A DNA stretch of 64,000 bases from Sediminicoccus sp. KRV36. Lineage in GTDB: Bacteria > Pseudomonadota > Alphaproteobacteria > Acetobacterales > Acetobacteraceae. The notes under the pieces are model-generated. The model was given only the letters and a program-made list of their open reading frames with translations. It had not been told where the DNA came from and did no database searches. The position numbers and the translations under genes are program-made. The stretch covers positions 682,001-746,000 of the forward strand of contig NZ_CP085081.1 of NCBI RefSeq assembly GCF_023243115.1, written 5' to 3'. Positions 63,401 to 64,000 of this stretch are shown piece after piece (positions within the stretch are counted from its first letter, which is position 1; the number at the start of each line of letters is the position of its first letter).

Positions 63401-64000
63401 TCGCCCACCGTGACGGTGAGGCGGTAGGTCACCGTCTCGCCGGGTGCCGCGTCCGGATTGGCCGCGTCCACGAAATTGGCGAGCGTATTGGCATCGCCGG
63501 TCGCGATCACCGATTTGTCGATGGTAGGTGCCAGGACGATGTTGCGCGTCTCGGTGTCCTGGATGTTGTAGCTGCGGCTGGCCAGATCCTCGGCGGCCGT
63601 GGGGTTCAGCGGATCCACCGGATCGGCCGGGTTGCCGTCATAGGTCAGGCGGGCGGTGTTCGCCAGCACCTGGCCGGGTGTCACCGTATCCAGCGCGCGC
63701 GCCTGATAGGTGATGGTCACGGTGGAGGCGCCGAGCAGGTAGCGATCCGTGCTCCAGGAAATCGCATTGCCGCTGTTGCTGACGCTGCCGGCCGAGGCGG
63801 TGAGCGTGCCGCCGACCAGCTCCATGCCGACCGGGATCAGGTCACTCAGCACCAGGTCATAGGCCGGCGCATCGGAGCTGGAAGAATGCCGGATGGTGAT
63901 GCTGTAATTCACCAGCGCACCCGCATCGAGCGGCTGGCTCGGCGCGGCGAGCGCCGAGGTCTTGTCAATGAGAAGCAACGGCTCCACCACATCCACATTC
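57475..64000 (-). CDS. Giant RTX/SdrD-like secreted surface protein (C-terminal part)
   Basis: At least 2173 residues; the frame is open to the right edge, so the N-terminus is missing. From the N-terminal side: several DUF11-like domains (about 62170-64000; motifs GETVTYRLTVTVGEG, NLVTYQITLSHA), then nine SdrD-B-like domains of about 115 residues (about 59050-62170; motif GDRVWxDxNxDGxQ, YxFxxLxPGxYxV, DAGxY), then RTX nonapeptide repeats GGxGNDxLx in two blocks (about 57780-59030), and a C-terminal type I secretion signal region (DRVTDFAWAQGDVLDLSAI to NTDFVF). Likely an adhesin or matrix protein exported by an ABC-type I system that is not in the window. Calcium binding by both DxNxDG and RTX repeats is expected. 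Confidence 0.93.
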   Translation of the reverse strand, partial: NVDVVEPLLLIDKTSALAAPSQPLDAGALVNYSITIRHSSSSDAPAYDLVLSDLIPVGMELVGGTLTASAGSVSNSGNAISWSTDRYLLGASTVTITYQARALDTVTPGQVLANTARLTYDGNPADPVDPLNPTAAEDLASRSYNIQDTETRNIVLAPTIDKSVIATGDANTLANFVDAANPDAAPGETVTYRLTVTVGEGTQRLVVSDTLPTGLTFESASVESIGNTITGSSLSVGSAATSISGGAYSFDFGTIVNAGDNDRDAGDTVTILVTGRVATTATAGSTLTNTGRAETYAPGVGKTGLGVATDDAKIDIVRPDLVIVKDAISGNGGDAGNLVTYQITLSHAAGSTSPAYLVNLADIIPAGVTLVAGTATASAGTITETGGNIGFSMSQYLLGSAPVVITYQARLAANIVDGQSITNTASVTYSSAPVLGVSVTETDPATVTTDIVNTVIKTLVSTSLGATVGNAVGIGEEATFLVTATLGEGSQRIILRDVLPTGLDLVSSELVSLGGITGSGLSLGSAGTYDAGTRTLSFNMGDINNPFDNMSTLNDQVVFKVVAKVADIVGNTAGKVLDNVGAVVSSAPVNPYAVAPGSSLTTVTENEAVQVVRASLGGVAFTDAAGDGQRAGASDTVLAGILVTLLNADGSATGRTAVTAADGSYLFDGLVPGTYRVRFDESGGNKRTLTDVGGDLTDSDANQTTGVTGTYTLANGDNVRNVDGGFYQLATIGDRVWEDSNGDGLQNDGATGIVGATVNLLNGGGTVIGTTTTGADGFYQFTGLIPGNYSIQVLPTGFTASTQNAGANANETTDSDVNALGRSDAFTLVSGQSEPRLDAGFYKGAKLGGTLFEDVNGDGLQGGPGEGGISGRVVELLNSAGNPTGRTAVTDANGDYLFDNLAPGTYAVRFVPDAATPFTKANIGLNDNIDSDANLTTGKTANITLASGGDDRSLDAGVYRPASLGDKVFEDMDGDGQQDVGEPGIAGATVRLLNADGTPVAGVSPIVTGASGSYNFTQLAPGDYRVEIIRAGYVPTVKDSGADGSDSDIGTNGRTDVVNLISGETDNTVDGGLYRTATLGDRVWLDVDNDGQQDVGEAGVSGITVRLLRADGTPTGQTTTTGVDGIYSFTDLAPGDYRVEFVAPANRAFGKQDLGADASDSDVNSAGRTGIINLESGETDNTVDAALVELGNLTGRVWVDRDGDGLEEGGEASQAGITVRLLNADGSFTGRTTTTGADGNYLFTEVVAGSYRVEFVIPSGLKLTLRDQGGNDTVDSDPNTTSGITDPVSVFPATTTRDVDAGVYVPASIGDRIWHDLDADGVQDAGEAGLANVTVNLLGADGVTVIGSTTTNASGIYNFGNLAPGQYGVQVVRPTGYETSPIDQGGNDAADSDANAAGVIAPTMIFSGDARTDLDAGLFQRVTIGDRVWLDSNGNGLQDTGEANARGVTVNLLNAAGAVISTTVTNTNGNYSFANLLPGTYSVTFVAPGGTVFTGRDLGNDALDSDANATNGSTSQITLTSGQTNNTRDAGLLLAASIGDRVWADRDGDGQQDSEEPGIGGVTVRLISAAGAILATTTTDAGGFYNFGNLRPASYSVEFVTPAGYTPTLRDIGNDGSDSDAGAGGRTGSYTLVQDQDLTTVDAGFIPNVVGACDLPTTILTPGADNFVGTAGADHIDGLGGNDAIQGTDGNDCLQGNDGDDAVFGGNGDDKVQGGKGNDNLHGNGGNDVIYGGDGNDTIEGGDGNDWEEGGAGNDNMQGELGDDTMFGGTGNDSMTGNEGNDIVIGGAGNDDIRGSVGNDTMAGGTDTGTIRLVAGTFTNVVIGDSVQGDAGADSYIYQRGDGVDLLYSFNQAEGDTLTIYGISGPTAIGTWNTMPVLYFGVDSAIILHSYNGPPLTMGGPLPGITFVPGTLVAPLPGERGPIQGGVGDDSLTGTTGNDLLEGLQGNDTLVGNAGNDTLLGQDGNDLLLGGAGADVLDGGAGTDTASYVGATAAVTASLATGLGTGGFANGDSFLSIEDMIGSGFNDRLTGDGGANRLEGAAGNDTLIGGGGNDTIMGGAGQDSMTGGTGADRFVWSVLNESAAATPDRVTDFAWAQGDVLDLSAIDANLGLAGDQAFTLMAGNAFAGGGQGSIRQSQSGGDTRIEVDQGDGGTAEAVIILTGLHTLVNTDFVF

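Overview
The window is high-GC, densely coded DNA from an alphaproteobacterium, most likely Acetobacteraceae (Roseomonas/Roseococcus-like). This is inferred from an alphaproteobacterial type VI secretion system (T6SS) with a TssC pair, a fused BcsA-BcsB cellulose synthase as in acetic acid bacteria, a Bug-type solute receptor, and the codon bias. No rRNA, tRNA, CRISPR array, transposase or integrase was seen.

Positions 1-28117 hold a nearly complete T6SS in two blocks. Block 1 (minus strand, 6349 down to the left edge) is tssA, tssB, tssC, a second tssC, tagJ, tssE and the first codons of tssF; tssG presumably lies beyond the edge. Divergent from it on the plus strand are tssH (ClpV) and hcp, each followed by a strong stem-loop, then an unrecognised polytopic membrane protein. 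Block 2 (minus strand, 28117 down to 11471) is a glycine-zipper lipoprotein, an exported WD40-caspase protein, vgrG, an unrecognised gene, PAAR, an FHA protein with eight 19-residue DPF repeats, tssK, tssL (with an OmpA domain), tssM, tagF and the PP2C phosphatase pppA. No TssJ lipoprotein and no PpkA kinase are visible.

Positions 28175-31869 carry a transglutaminase-like protease, an epoxide-hydrolase-type alpha/beta hydrolase and an alkaline-phosphatase-superfamily phosphodiesterase. Positions 32106-41913 are a cellulose operon: a Pro/Ala-rich small protein, bcsQ, a 1549-residue bcsA-bcsB fusion and bcsC, without bcsZ or bcsD.

Positions 41969-57199 are mixed housekeeping and accessory genes: a Bug receptor, sulfite oxidase next to an Rrf2 regulator, a FAD monooxygenase divergent from a nitronate monooxygenase, a Spy-like protein, a Gly/Tyr-rich exported protein, a sterol-desaturase family enzyme, an orphan MCE protein with a partner lipoprotein, a small lipoprotein, an acyl-CoA ligase, oligoendopeptidase F and a UbiB-like kinase.

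From 57475 to the right edge lies the C-terminal 2170 or more residues of a giant secreted protein: DUF11-like domains, nine SdrD-B-like domains, RTX calcium repeats and a type I secretion signal. T6SS, cellulose and this adhesin together suggest a surface-attached, competitive lifestyle (inference).
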